64,000 nucleotides of DNA from Sphingopyxis sp. DBS4 (GCF_024628865.1 NZ_CP102384.1:4103001-4167000); one strand, 5' to 3'; numbered from the stretch's first letter, positions 1-8,743 are shown. A program made the numbers and translations. The notes: a model not told the origin generated them from the sequence alone.

Positions 1-1
1 G

Positions 2-532
2 ATCCGCGGCGCGCGCGTTTTCGGCGGCCTCCACGCGTTTCCGAAGCCCGTGATTGCCGTGGTCGAGGGGGCAGCCATGGGCGGCGGCATGGGACTGGCC
101 GCATGCGCCGATATCGTTCTTGCAGGACCGGGCGCCAGCTTCGCCTTGTCCGAGGCCCGCCTCGGCCTTGTCGCAGCGCAGATTGCACCCTTTGTGGTCG
201 CCCGCCTCGGCCCGGCGATCACGCGCCGTCTCGCCTTGACCGGCAGCAGGTTCGATGCCGCCCAAGCGGCGAGCTTCGGCTTTATAGATGAATTGCTGGC
301 GGATCGAGCGGCGATAGATGCGCGGCTGGACGCCATTCTTGCCGAGATTCAAGCCTGCGCCCCCGGTGCCTTGGCGGCGACGAAAGCGCTGCTCAACGGC
401 TTGCCGGAATTCGACGTCGCCGCCTTTTCCCGGACCGCGGCCGAAGTGTTCGCCGACGCGGTGCTTGGCGAGGGGGCAGAGGGCATCGCAGCCTTCAAGG
501 AAAAGAGATCGCCGGCATGGGCCACGACATGA
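2..532 (+). CDS. Enoyl-CoA hydratase/isomerase, LiuC/AtuE-like (5' truncated by window edge)
   Basis: This crotonase-fold protein is open from the first bases, so its true start lies upstream of the window. The oxyanion-hole stretch AAMGGGMGLAACADIVLA is present. Where mitochondrial-type hydratases carry the first catalytic Glu (after the GGG) it has Gly. The second Glu is present in LSEARLGL. That pairing, followed by QIAPFVVARLG, is what I know from 3-methylglutaconyl-CoA hydratase (LiuC) and isohexenylglutaconyl-CoA hydratase (AtuE). It would hydrate the product of a biotin-dependent acyl-CoA carboxylase, and the carboxylase alpha subunit follows with a 16-bp overlap, the LiuC-LiuD gene order. 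The substrate cannot be fixed from the sequence. Confidence 0.85.
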   Translation: MRGARVFGGLHAFPKPVIAVVEGAAMGGGMGLAACADIVLAGPGASFALSEARLGLVAAQIAPFVVARLGPAITRRLALTGSRFDAAQAASFGFIDELLADRAAIDARLDAILAEIQACAPGALAATKALLNGLPEFDVAAFSRTAAEVFADAVLGEGAEGIAAFKEKRSPAWATT

Positions 533-2472
533 AGCCGTTTTCGAAGATCCTGATCGCCAATCGCGGCGAAATCGCGTGCCGCGTGATCCGCAGCGCCAAG
601 GCAAAGGGCTATGCGACAGTCGCTGTATACAGCGACGCCGACGCTGGCGCGCGGCACGTTCTGGAAGCCGATGAGGCCTTTCGGCTGGGCGGCGGGCCGC
701 TGCAGGAATCCTATCTTTCTGCCGAACGGGTCCTGGCGGCGGCGCGCGCGACCGGTGCCGACGCTCTCCATCCGGGATATGGCTTCTTCTCCGAGAATGC
801 CGACTTCGCCGAGCAATGCGCGGAGGCGGGGGTCACCTTCATCGGTCCGATGCCCGATTCCGTTCGCGTCATGGGCGACAAGGCGCGCTCGAAGCGGCGG
901 ATGATCGAAGCGGGTGTGCCTTGTGTGCCTGGCTATGAGGGCGATGATCAGGACGATGCGCTGTTCGTGCGCGAGGCCGAACGGATCGGCTATCCCGTGA
1001 TGGTCAAGGCGTCGGCGGGGGGCGGCGGACGCGGTATGCGCCTCGTCCACGATCCCAGCGATCTGCCGGCTGCGATCGTTTCGGCGCGGTCGGAAGCCAA
1101 AAATGCCTTTGGCGATGATCGGCTGCTCCTTGAGCGGGCCGTCGTCGATGCGCGTCATGTCGAAATCCAGGTATTCGGCGATAGCTTTGGGTCCGTCGTC
1201 CACCTGGGAGAGCGCGACTGCTCGGTCCAGCGCCGGCACCAAAAGGTCATCGAGGAAGCGCCATCGCCCGCCGTCGATGCGGATCTCCGGGCTCGAATGG
1301 GCGACGCGGCGGTGCGCGCCGCCGCCGCAATCGACTATGTCGGGGCGGGAACCGTCGAATTCCTGCTTGGCAAGGACGGCGCGTTCTACTTTCTTGAGAT
1401 GAACACCCGGCTTCAGGTCGAGCACCCCGTGACCGAATGCGTTACCGGGGTCGATCTGGTCGATCTTCAGATCGACGTGGCTGCCGGTCTGCCCTTGCCA
1501 TTCGCGCAGGACGATATTTCGATCTCCGGCCATGCGATCGAGGTGCGGCTCTATGCCGAAGACCCGCGCCAGGAGTTTCTGCCCCAAACAGGCGTTGCGT
1601 CGATTTGGCAGCCCGCAACCGGCGATGGCGTGCGCATTGATCACGGCCTGGTGACGGGTCAGGTCATCAGTCCATTCTATGACCCGATGATCGCGAAGAT
1701 CATCGCCACAGGGTCCAACCGCGACGAAGCGGTACGCCGGCTCATCCAGGCCGTTCGCGGTACACATCTGCTCGGGGTCGCGACCAACCGGGAGTTCTTG
1801 CTCGACGCGCTGTCGATCGACGAATTTCGCAAGGGCGACGCGACGACCGCCTTTATCGGCAAACATTATGCCAATGGCTTCCGGCCCGCCGAAGGCGATC
1901 CCGTAGCCGTGCTGCTTGCCGCCATCCTTGCTGCGGACAAGTCCGGGCAGGGTTGGTCATCGAACGCGGCGCAGGCCCATCAGATCAAGCTTGGGGCCGG
2001 TGACAGCGAAACCAGCGTGCGCGTGGCGCGGGCGGGACAGCGCTGGACGGCGCAAAGTGACGATGATGCGGTGTCGATCGCCATCATCGAACGCGGCGAT
2101 ACGCGTGTCCGGTTCGAAGTCGATGGGCTGATACGGCGTGCCGTATATCTGTGCGAGGGGAACGATATCGCGATCGATCTCGACGGGCGGGTCTATCGGT
2201 TCGAGGACATAAGCTATCGCGCCCCGTCGAGGTCCGACGCAGGCGGCGACGGCGTCATGCGCGCACCGATGACCGGCACGATTACGTCGGTACGCGTCGC
2301 CCAGGATCAGATCGTCGCACGCGGCGACGTGCTCGCCGTGCTTGAGGCGATGAAGATGGAACAGCAGATCATTGCGCCGATCGCAGGCAAGCTGACCACT
2401 GTTGCCGTTGCGCCAAGCCAGCAAGTTTCAGCGCGCGACATATTGTTCGTCATCGAGGCAGAGCAGGCATGA
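517..2472 (+). CDS. Acyl-CoA carboxylase alpha subunit (biotin carboxylase + BCCP)
   Basis: A 651-residue biotin carboxylase/biotin carboxyl carrier fusion of methylcrotonyl-, geranyl- or propionyl-CoA carboxylase type. The N-terminal half has the biotin carboxylase fold (SKILIANRGEIACRVIR), the ATP-grasp glycine-rich loop KASAGGGGRGMR and the EMNTRLQVEHPVTE signature. The C-terminal 70 residues are a biotinyl domain with the biotinylation site EAMKMEQ (Lys613). It would carboxylate its own biotin; a beta (carboxyltransferase) subunit must be supplied from elsewhere, probably upstream of the window. I chose the ATG at 517 because AAGGAAAAGAG lies about 10 bases ahead; a second ATG is 12 bases in. 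Translational coupling with the hydratase is likely. Confidence 0.93.
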   Translation: MGHDMKPFSKILIANRGEIACRVIRSAKAKGYATVAVYSDADAGARHVLEADEAFRLGGGPLQESYLSAERVLAAARATGADALHPGYGFFSENADFAEQCAEAGVTFIGPMPDSVRVMGDKARSKRRMIEAGVPCVPGYEGDDQDDALFVREAERIGYPVMVKASAGGGGRGMRLVHDPSDLPAAIVSARSEAKNAFGDDRLLLERAVVDARHVEIQVFGDSFGSVVHLGERDCSVQRRHQKVIEEAPSPAVDADLRARMGDAAVRAAAAIDYVGAGTVEFLLGKDGAFYFLEMNTRLQVEHPVTECVTGVDLVDLQIDVAAGLPLPFAQDDISISGHAIEVRLYAEDPRQEFLPQTGVASIWQPATGDGVRIDHGLVTGQVISPFYDPMIAKIIATGSNRDEAVRRLIQAVRGTHLLGVATNREFLLDALSIDEFRKGDATTAFIGKHYANGFRPAEGDPVAVLLAAILAADKSGQGWSSNAAQAHQIKLGAGDSETSVRVARAGQRWTAQSDDDAVSIAIIERGDTRVRFEVDGLIRRAVYLCEGNDIAIDLDGRVYRFEDISYRAPSRSDAGGDGVMRAPMTGTITSVRVAQDQIVARGDVLAVLEAMKMEQQIIAPIAGKLTTVAVAPSQQVSARDILFVIEAEQA

Positions 2473-4253
2473 CGCACAAAAGTATCAGCATCGGCGGCGC
2501 GTCCGGATTTTGGGGCGACAGTTCGATCGCCCTGCCGCAGCTGCTGGAGCACGACGGACTCGATTATATCTCGTTCGACTATCTGGCCGAAGTCACGATG
2601 TCGATCCTGGCCCGTGCCCGCGCGAAAGATCCGTCGCTGGGATATGCGACCGATTTCGTCAGCTTGATCGCGCGACACCTGCCGCGGATCGCCGAACGCA
2701 AGGTGAAGCTCATTGCCAATGCCGGGGGCGTCAACCCGGCCGCCTGTGCCGACGCCCTCCGCGAAAAGATCGCCGCCGCAGGTTTGCACCTGCGGGTGGG
2801 CGTGGTGACGGGCGACGATCTGATCGCGATGCAGCCCCAGCTTCAAAGCTGCAGCGAGATGTTTTCGGGAGCGGCCATGCCGGCGCGGCTGATGAGCCTG
2901 AATGCCTATTTGGGAGCTGCTCCCATCGCGGCGGCGCTCGGCGCTGGTGCCGACATCGTCGTGACGGGTCGCTGCGTCGACAGCGCGACCGTGCTCGGTG
3001 CCTGTATCCACGAGTTCGGCTGGTCATTGTCCGATTTCGACCGCCTGTCGGGCGGATCGCTCGCCGGGCACATCATCGAATGCGGAGCGCAGGCAACCGG
3101 CGGCCTCTTCACGGATTGGCAGGATGTCGGCGACTGGGCGAATATCGGCTATCCGATCGCGGTAATCGATGCGGATGGGGCGTTCGATGTCATCAAGCCG
3201 CAAGGAACCGGTGGCTTGGTCTCGCGGGGCACGGTGTGCGAGCAGCTGGTCTATGAGATTGGCGATCCCGCTGCCTATCTGCTTCCTGACGTCAGCTGTG
3301 ACTGGAGGTCGGTCGATATCCAGGAAATCGATGATGGCCGGGTGCGAGTCACCGGCGCTCGGGGCCACGCACCTACCGAAACCTACAAGGCGAGTGCGAC
3401 TTGGCAGGACGGCTACCGCGTGGGCGCCACTTGGACAATCATTGGCGAATCCGCTGCCGGGAAGGCGGCCAAGGTGGGCGAGGCGGTTGTATCGCGCGTT
3501 TCGTCGCTCCTGTCCGATGCCGGGTCAGCGCCGTTTAGCGAGACGTCGATCGAGATCATTGGTGCCGAATCGAGCTATGGTGCGAACAGTCGGGCGAGAG
3601 GCGCGCGCGAGGTGGTTCTCAAGATCGCCGCGAAGCACGCCGATCCCAAGGCGCTTGAATTGCTGGTCCGCGAATTCACGTCCGCTGGCACGTCCATGGC
3701 GCCCGGCTTCACCGGCATGGGCGGCAACCGCCCGAAGGTGATGCCGCTTGTCCGCCTCTTCTCCATCGCAGCGGACAAGGCGATGGTCGATGCCCAGATC
3801 AAGGTCGAAGTCGATGGGCAGCCGATCGCCATAGCGGAAAGCGCGCGGCCGCCAGCGGCGGACGCACCCACCGAGAGCGACGAGTCCACATTATCGGCGC
3901 CGGTTGCCGAGCCGGGATCGACCAAAGTTCCCCTGATCGACATCGCGTGGGGGCGCAGCGGCGACAAGGGCAATCACGCCAACATTGGCATCATCGCGCG
4001 GCGGCCTGAATTTCTCCCTTACATTCGCCAAGCGCTGCAGCCCGCCATCGTGGCCGACCTCTTCAAACATTATGCGCCCGCCGAAGTCCGGCGCTTCGAC
4101 CTGCCCGGCATTCATGCCCTCAATTTCATGCTCTACGACGTCCTCGGCGGGGGCGGCATCGCCTCGCTGCGCAACGACCCGCAGGGCAAGGGATATGCGC
4201 AAATCCTGCTTGGCGTGGAAATTGCCGTGCCGAGCGATCTCCTTCGCCCCTGA
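2469..4253 (+). CDS. AtuA family protein with fused C-terminal AtuA-like domain
   Basis: This 594-residue protein belongs to the acyclic terpene utilisation AtuA (DUF1446) family, whose biochemical role is unknown. The large domain covers about residues 1-450 (GGASGFWGDSS near the N-terminus, VTGRCVDSATV mid-protein). A small AtuA-associated domain of about 105 residues follows (from PLIDIAWGRSGDKGNHANIG to the end). In many organisms the two are separate genes; here they are joined by an Ala/Pro/Ser-rich linker. Its ATG overlaps the carboxylase stop as ATGA, so the two are translationally coupled. Its presence beside a LiuC/AtuE-like hydratase and a carboxylase points to branched or terpenoid acyl-CoA breakdown, as in the citronellol pathway, but does not prove it. 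Confidence 0.9.
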   Translation: MTHKSISIGGASGFWGDSSIALPQLLEHDGLDYISFDYLAEVTMSILARARAKDPSLGYATDFVSLIARHLPRIAERKVKLIANAGGVNPAACADALREKIAAAGLHLRVGVVTGDDLIAMQPQLQSCSEMFSGAAMPARLMSLNAYLGAAPIAAALGAGADIVVTGRCVDSATVLGACIHEFGWSLSDFDRLSGGSLAGHIIECGAQATGGLFTDWQDVGDWANIGYPIAVIDADGAFDVIKPQGTGGLVSRGTVCEQLVYEIGDPAAYLLPDVSCDWRSVDIQEIDDGRVRVTGARGHAPTETYKASATWQDGYRVGATWTIIGESAAGKAAKVGEAVVSRVSSLLSDAGSAPFSETSIEIIGAESSYGANSRARGAREVVLKIAAKHADPKALELLVREFTSAGTSMAPGFTGMGGNRPKVMPLVRLFSIAADKAMVDAQIKVEVDGQPIAIAESARPPAADAPTESDESTLSAPVAEPGSTKVPLIDIAWGRSGDKGNHANIGIIARRPEFLPYIRQALQPAIVADLFKHYAPAEVRRFDLPGIHALNFMLYDVLGGGGIASLRNDPQGKGYAQILLGVEIAVPSDLLRP

Positions 4254-4291
4254 GCCACCAGAACTACGTCACCATCTTACTGGAGTAAGCC

Positions 4292-4693
4292 ATGTCCATC
4301 GAAGAAAACAAAGCGCTTGTGCGGCAGTTCCTTGCCAAGTTCGCGGGCGGCGATGCCGACGGCCTGATCGACAGCCTGACCGACGACGCGACCTGGTGGA
4401 TCGGCGGCAAGCCCGATCAGCTTCCACAGGCCGGAATGAAGACCAAGGAGGGCATCAGTGCCGTCCTGCGCGGTATCGGCGCTAAAATCCCCGGCGGGAT
4501 CGACATGCGCATTCGCGGCATGATCGGCGAAGGCGACAAGGTCGCTGCCGAGGTCGAAGCGCATGGCGAGATCACCAACGGGCGCATCTACAACAATGAA
4601 TATCACTTTCTGTTCACGATCAGGGATGGCCGCATCGCGGCCGTCAAAGAATATAACGACACGCTTCATCTGAAGACAATTTTTGCAGCGTGA
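4292..4693 (+). CDS. SnoaL-like / NTF2-fold protein
   Basis: A 133-residue single-domain protein of the SnoaL-like NTF2 (ketosteroid-isomerase) superfamily. The pattern is typical: an N-terminal helix (ENKALVRQFLAKFAGGDADG), then DDATWWIGG, and a C-terminal strand pair ending in RDGRIAAVKEYNDT. The fold is shared by isomerases, epoxide hydrolases and non-catalytic binding proteins, so no reaction can be assigned. It lies 38 bases after atuA with ACTGGAGTAAGCC as ribosome-binding site and 63 bases before the mutase genes. It may act on an intermediate of the same pathway. Confidence 0.8.
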   Translation: MSIEENKALVRQFLAKFAGGDADGLIDSLTDDATWWIGGKPDQLPQAGMKTKEGISAVLRGIGAKIPGGIDMRIRGMIGEGDKVAAEVEAHGEITNGRIYNNEYHFLFTIRDGRIAAVKEYNDTLHLKTIFAA

Positions 4694-4756
4694 TGCCTTG
4701 CACGCCTGCGACGCGGTCGTCGCAGATCAGAAGCCTGAAAGGGAGCCTTCAGTCCG

Positions 4757-6433
4757 ATGACTAGCGCCGACACAAAGCCAGAAGACAGCCCCTATGCCCT
4801 TTGGCAACAGACGGTGTCGGCGCGTTACAAGGATCGCTCCTTCGTCGCGCGCAACCGGTCAGGCGTCGAGGTCGATCCCGTTTATGGTGGCCTAGACAGG
4901 CACGGCAAAGACGCCGAGATGCCCGGGCAATATCCCTATACGCGCGGCATCTACCCGATTCATTATCAGTTCCAACCCTGGATGGACCTCCAGATCATTG
5001 GCTTCGGCCTGCCCTCACAGACCCGCGAGCGGATGGATCTGCTGCTCGAGCAGGGCGGGTCGAAAGGCTATTTTGATCGCGAGGCCTATAATTTCATTTT
5101 CGATATGCCGACGTCGATGGGCTATGACCCCGACCACCCCGGGGTTCGCGGCAGCATCGGCGACTGCGGCATTTCGGTCTGCAAGGCGCGCGATTACGAA
5201 GTCCTGCTGGCTGGCAAGGATCTGGCGAAGACAACCGTATCGATGGTCCTCAACGCCGGGTCGCCGGCCATGCTCGGGCTTTATCTCGCGGCGGCCAAGC
5301 GCCGCGGTTTCGCGTTCGACAAGCTTGGCGGTAATCTCACCAACTACATCTGGGATTTCTTTGGTCATAGCGGCGGGACGAACTTCTCGCCGCGCGGCAG
5401 CTACCGGCTGATCGCCGATATCGCGTCCTATTGCGCCGAGCATGTGCCGCTCTGGAATCCGCTCACCATCAGCGAGCATAATATTTGCGAAGCTGGCGCT
5501 ACGAACGTCCAGGCCGTCGCCTATTCGATTGCCGCGATCATCGCGGTCAACGAAGAGTGCGTCAAACTTGGCATCGATCCCGACGCCGTCGTGCCGCGTT
5601 TCGGGTTCCACGTCCGCTACGGCGAGAATTTCTTCGAAGAGGTGGCGAAGACCCGCGCTTTGCGGCGGGTGTATGCGAAGGTGAACCGCGAGCGCTTCGG
5701 CTGCAAGAAGAACGCTTCGCTCCAGGCGCGCATTCATGCCCAGACCGCGGGCTCGCTGCTGACCGCCCAGCAGCCGCTGAACAATCTCGTCCGCAATGCT
5801 TATGGCGCGCTTGCGGCGGTCCTGTCGGGCGCCAACGGTATGACGATCAACGCTTATGACGAGGCGCTTGGTCTGCCGACTGAAGAAGCGGTGACGCTAT
5901 CGCTTCGAACCAGCCAGATCATTGCCGAGGAAACCGGCGCCGTCCATGTGTCGGATCCGTTTGGCGGTTCCTATTATGTGGAATCGCTGACCGACGAGAT
6001 CGAACGGCGGGTATTCGAAATCATCGCCGACATCGACGACCGGGGCGGACTGATCGCCTGCATCGAGTCAGGCTGGATCAAGCAGCAGGTTTCCGCCGCC
6101 GCATACCAGTGGCGCCAGGAGATCGAAAGCGGCGCGCGAACGATGGTGGGCGTCAACAAATATACCACCGACGAACCCGAGCAATTCGCGGTGTTCCAGC
6201 CCGATCCCGAAGCCGCGCGGCTGGCGATTGCCGATGTCGAGCGGCATCGCCTCGAGCGCGATGCCGCTCGCTGCGCGGCGGCGCTGGATAGTCTCCGCCG
6301 TGCGGCGGTCGAGGTCAATGAGGGCCGCGCGATCGGATCGGTGATGGCGAACCTTGTCGCCGCGGCAGAAGCCGACGCGACGCTCGGCGAGATGCAGGCC
6401 ATTCTTCACCAGGTCTTCGGGCGCAACAAATAG
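4757..6433 (+). CDS. B12-dependent acyl-CoA mutase large subunit with atypical active site
   Basis: A 558-residue TIM-barrel catalytic subunit of the methylmalonyl-CoA mutase family (YPYTRGIYPIHYQFQPW, SEHNICEAGAT, DPFGGSYYVE). The cobalamin domain is encoded separately, as in isobutyryl- and 2-hydroxyisobutyryl-CoA mutases. Aligned by eye with Propionibacterium methylmalonyl-CoA mutase, Tyr89 becomes Ile80, Arg82 becomes Gln73, Gln197 becomes Thr195 and Arg207 becomes Ser205. The catalytic His244, which I know as invariant in this family, becomes Asn242 with a His at 241. Ile at the Tyr89 position recalls 2-hydroxyisobutyryl-CoA mutase, but that enzyme's marker Asp is Ile114 here. The substrate is probably not methylmalonyl-CoA. 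The start is supported by AAGGGAG 15 bases upstream. Confidence 0.9.
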   Translation: MTSADTKPEDSPYALWQQTVSARYKDRSFVARNRSGVEVDPVYGGLDRHGKDAEMPGQYPYTRGIYPIHYQFQPWMDLQIIGFGLPSQTRERMDLLLEQGGSKGYFDREAYNFIFDMPTSMGYDPDHPGVRGSIGDCGISVCKARDYEVLLAGKDLAKTTVSMVLNAGSPAMLGLYLAAAKRRGFAFDKLGGNLTNYIWDFFGHSGGTNFSPRGSYRLIADIASYCAEHVPLWNPLTISEHNICEAGATNVQAVAYSIAAIIAVNEECVKLGIDPDAVVPRFGFHVRYGENFFEEVAKTRALRRVYAKVNRERFGCKKNASLQARIHAQTAGSLLTAQQPLNNLVRNAYGALAAVLSGANGMTINAYDEALGLPTEEAVTLSLRTSQIIAEETGAVHVSDPFGGSYYVESLTDEIERRVFEIIADIDDRGGLIACIESGWIKQQVSAAAYQWRQEIESGARTMVGVNKYTTDEPEQFAVFQPDPEAARLAIADVERHRLERDAARCAAALDSLRRAAVEVNEGRAIGSVMANLVAAAEADATLGEMQAILHQVFGRNK

Positions 6434-6445
6434 GAACTGATCGAC

Positions 6446-6862
6446 ATGCCAGATACTGCGCCAAAGCCGCGCGTCCTCCTGACCAAGAGCTTCATCGACA
6501 GCCACGATCGCGCCATCGCGACGATCGCGCTCGCCTTGCGCGACGCCGCGATGGAAGTGGTGCTGATCGACTATGAACAGCCCGAGGATGTGGTCACAGT
6601 CGCGCTTCAGGAGGATGTGGACATCATCGGACTGAGCTTCATGTCCGGCGGCCAGGTCGAGACGACGCAAAAGATCGTCGCCGAATTACAGCGCCGCGAT
6701 GTCCCCGACTTGCCGGTGGTGGTGGGCGGCGTAATTCGCCCGTTCGACGTCGCGCCGCTGGAGGAGGTCGGTGTGAAAGAGATTTTCCGCGGCGGCGCCC
6801 CGCTTGCGGATGTCGTCGCGACCTTCGATCGGCTCGCGCGCGCCTATCGGAGTCGCGTTTGA
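6446..6862 (+). CDS. B12-dependent acyl-CoA mutase small (cobalamin-binding) subunit
   Basis: A 138-residue cobalamin-binding domain. The signature DxHxxG appears as D18-S-H20-D-R-A23: the Asp and the axial-ligand His are kept, but the final Gly is Ala. The SxL element is S64-F-M66, and the phosphate-side GG pair is G94-G95 in VVVGGVI. It therefore looks able to bind cobalamin base-off/His-on. It follows the large subunit by 12 bases and forms an IcmA/IcmB-like two-gene enzyme. The mild changes in the motif match the divergent large subunit and suggest co-evolution, not decay. Confidence 0.9.
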   Translation: MPDTAPKPRVLLTKSFIDSHDRAIATIALALRDAAMEVVLIDYEQPEDVVTVALQEDVDIIGLSFMSGGQVETTQKIVAELQRRDVPDLPVVVGGVIRPFDVAPLEEVGVKEIFRGGAPLADVVATFDRLARAYRSRV

Positions 6863-7827
6863 CCGCCACGCGCGCAGGCCCTGACGCGGCGTCGCTGCTG
6901 ACGGCGGTCCGCGGCCGCGATTCGCTGGCCATTGCGCGCGCGATTACGGCGATCGAAAACCGCTCGGCTTTGGGAACGGAACTGGCGGTCGCGGTGCGCG
7001 GCCGCGCCAATTCGTGCCGAAGCCTCGGGGTGACGGGTCCGCCGGGCGCAGGCAAATCCTCGCTCATCAACGCGCTGCTGCCCGAATTGCTGCCGAGATA
7101 TCGCCGCGTCGCGATCCTGACGGTCGATCCCTCGAGCCCGATCAGCGGCGGCGCGGTCCTGGGCGACCGCGTTCGCATGGCTGCGCATAGTGCGAACCCG
7201 GACGTGTTCATCAGGTCGCTTGCCGCACGCGGCCATCTCGGCGGTGTGACGCGAACCACACGCTCAGTCATGGATCTGCTGGCGGCGGCAGAAATGGATC
7301 TCGTGATCGTCGAAACGGTCGGCACGGGGCAGTCCGAAGTCGAAGTGGCCGAGCTGACCGATGTGAAAATCGTGGTCTCTGCGCCCGGCCTTGGCGATGA
7401 GATGCAGGCCATCAAGGCGGGCGTATTGGAGATTGCCGACCTGCTGGTCGTCAACAAGGCGGACCTTCCGGACGCCGCGCGAACGACCGCGCATCTGAAA
7501 GCGATGCTCCACCATTCGGGCCCTGATGACCGCCGGTCCGTGCTCTCGGTTTCGACGCTGAGCCAGGATGGCCTCAAAGCGCTCGGCGACGCGGTTGAGG
7601 CCAAGTTCGCGGGGCTTCTTTCTGAACCGCCAAATCCCGCCGTGGGCCGCGCGATCTCGCGGTCGATGCTTGCGCGGGATGTGGCCGATGCCGCTGCAGC
7701 GCTGGTGAGCGGTTCCGACGATTCTCGTATCGCCGCGATCCTGGAAGACATGACGGCCGGCAAATTGTCGCGGCGCGAGGGCGCCGCCGCCGCCCTCGAA
7801 TTGCTCGCCGATCTCGACGCCCTTTAG
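6859..7827 (+). CDS. MeaB/ArgK-type GTPase, mutase chaperone
   Basis: A 322-residue G3E GTPase of the MeaB/ArgK group, which loads and protects B12-dependent acyl-CoA mutases. Motifs: P-loop GPPGAGKSSL, switch region DPSSPISGGAVLGDR, the ETVGTGQSE segment and base-recognition NKAD. The start is a TTG that overlaps the small-subunit stop (TTGA), so the protein is translationally coupled to the mutase. This coupling is good evidence that the mutase is an active, repaired enzyme despite its unusual active site. MeaB is expected to act in the cytoplasm in complex with the mutase. Confidence 0.92.
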   Translation: MTATRAGPDAASLLTAVRGRDSLAIARAITAIENRSALGTELAVAVRGRANSCRSLGVTGPPGAGKSSLINALLPELLPRYRRVAILTVDPSSPISGGAVLGDRVRMAAHSANPDVFIRSLAARGHLGGVTRTTRSVMDLLAAAEMDLVIVETVGTGQSEVEVAELTDVKIVVSAPGLGDEMQAIKAGVLEIADLLVVNKADLPDAARTTAHLKAMLHHSGPDDRRSVLSVSTLSQDGLKALGDAVEAKFAGLLSEPPNPAVGRAISRSMLARDVADAAAALVSGSDDSRIAAILEDMTAGKLSRREGAAAALELLADLDAL

Positions 7828-7843
7828 AAGCAAGGATCTTTAC

Positions 7844-8614
7844 GTGACCACTGACCTGTTTTCGCTTTCCGGGCGTGTTGCCCTTGTCACGGGCGCGTCG
7901 AGCGGCATCGGCCGGGGGCTCGCGCTGGGGCTGGCCGCGGCGGGCGCGCGCGTCGTTGCGGTTGCGCGCAGAGCGGATCGGCTCGACGGCCTCGTGCGTG
8001 AAATCGAGCAATCGGGAGGAAGCGCGCTGGCCGCGCAGGCGGACGTGACCGATGCCGAGAGCATCGAACGGGCGTTCGATGCTGCGGAGAATGCCTACGG
8101 AATTGTCAACGTCATCGTGAGCAATGCCGGCGTCACCGACGCGCGTAATTTCCTGAAGATCGATGCCGCGGCGCGCGACGCCGTCTTTGACACCAATCTT
8201 CGCGGCGTCTGGAACGTGGGTCAGGCCGCCGCTCGCAGACTGGTCGCCGCCAAGGCGGGCGGCTCGATCATCAATGTGGCATCCGTTCTGGGGCTCGGCG
8301 TCCAACCCGGCCTGGCAAGCTACTGTGCCTCGAAGGGTGCCGTCATCCAACTTACCCGTTCGATGGCGATTGACCTGACCAAGCATAATATTCGCGTCAA
8401 TGCCTTGGCTCCCGGCTGGTTCAAGACCGAGCTCAACGAGGAGTTCTTTGACAGCCCGACCGGCATCGAACGCATCGCGCAGATGCCGGCGCGCCGCCTC
8501 GGCAAGATTGAAGAGCTGGTCGGCCCCGTCGTTATGCTGGCGAGCGATGCGGGCTCTTTTATCAATGGCTCCGTCATCGCGGTCGACGGTGCGCTGAACG
8601 CACTGATTGCCTGA
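7844..8614 (+). CDS. SDR-family oxidoreductase (3-oxoacyl reductase / 3-hydroxyacyl dehydrogenase type)
   Basis: A 256-residue classical short-chain dehydrogenase. It has the nucleotide-binding TGASSGIG, the NAG structural motif (SNAGV), the catalytic Ser in NVASVLG and the YxxxK pair in SYCASKGAV. It begins at GTG 16 bases after the GTPase gene, so it is the last gene of the plus-strand operon seen here. It probably oxidises or reduces a hydroxyacyl-CoA made by the hydratase or mutase. Cofactor preference is not clear: an Arg after the first beta-alpha unit (VARRADR) would allow NADP. Confidence 0.88.
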   Translation: MTTDLFSLSGRVALVTGASSGIGRGLALGLAAAGARVVAVARRADRLDGLVREIEQSGGSALAAQADVTDAESIERAFDAAENAYGIVNVIVSNAGVTDARNFLKIDAAARDAVFDTNLRGVWNVGQAAARRLVAAKAGGSIINVASVLGLGVQPGLASYCASKGAVIQLTRSMAIDLTKHNIRVNALAPGWFKTELNEEFFDSPTGIERIAQMPARRLGKIEELVGPVVMLASDAGSFINGSVIAVDGALNALIA

Positions 8615-8743
8615 ATACAGGAGCGCGTTGGACCTCGATCTCCTGCGCGAGCGGCTTGAAGACCGCTTCATCACAGCGCCGCCGGCCATGTCGGCAAGGC
8701 GAGTCCAGCCATTGCGCCATAGCTCGCACCGAACAATTCGTGA

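Noticed and set aside
349-1866. Long minus-strand open frame of 505 codons opposite the carboxylase
   Set aside because: It is the usual shadow of a GC-rich gene: no known motif, and it spans two clearly real plus-strand genes.
4254-4756. Cobalamin riboswitch ahead of the B12 mutase genes
   Set aside because: The gaps before the SnoaL-like gene (38 bases) and the mutase (63 bases) are too short and lack a B12-box-like sequence.
8615-8743. A short open stretch after the SDR gene (LDLDLLRERLEDRFITAPPA) that looks like a protein N-terminus
   Set aside because: It runs only about 20 plausible residues before merging with the antisense of the CoA-transferase gene. It may be a gene remnant, but no family can be recognised.
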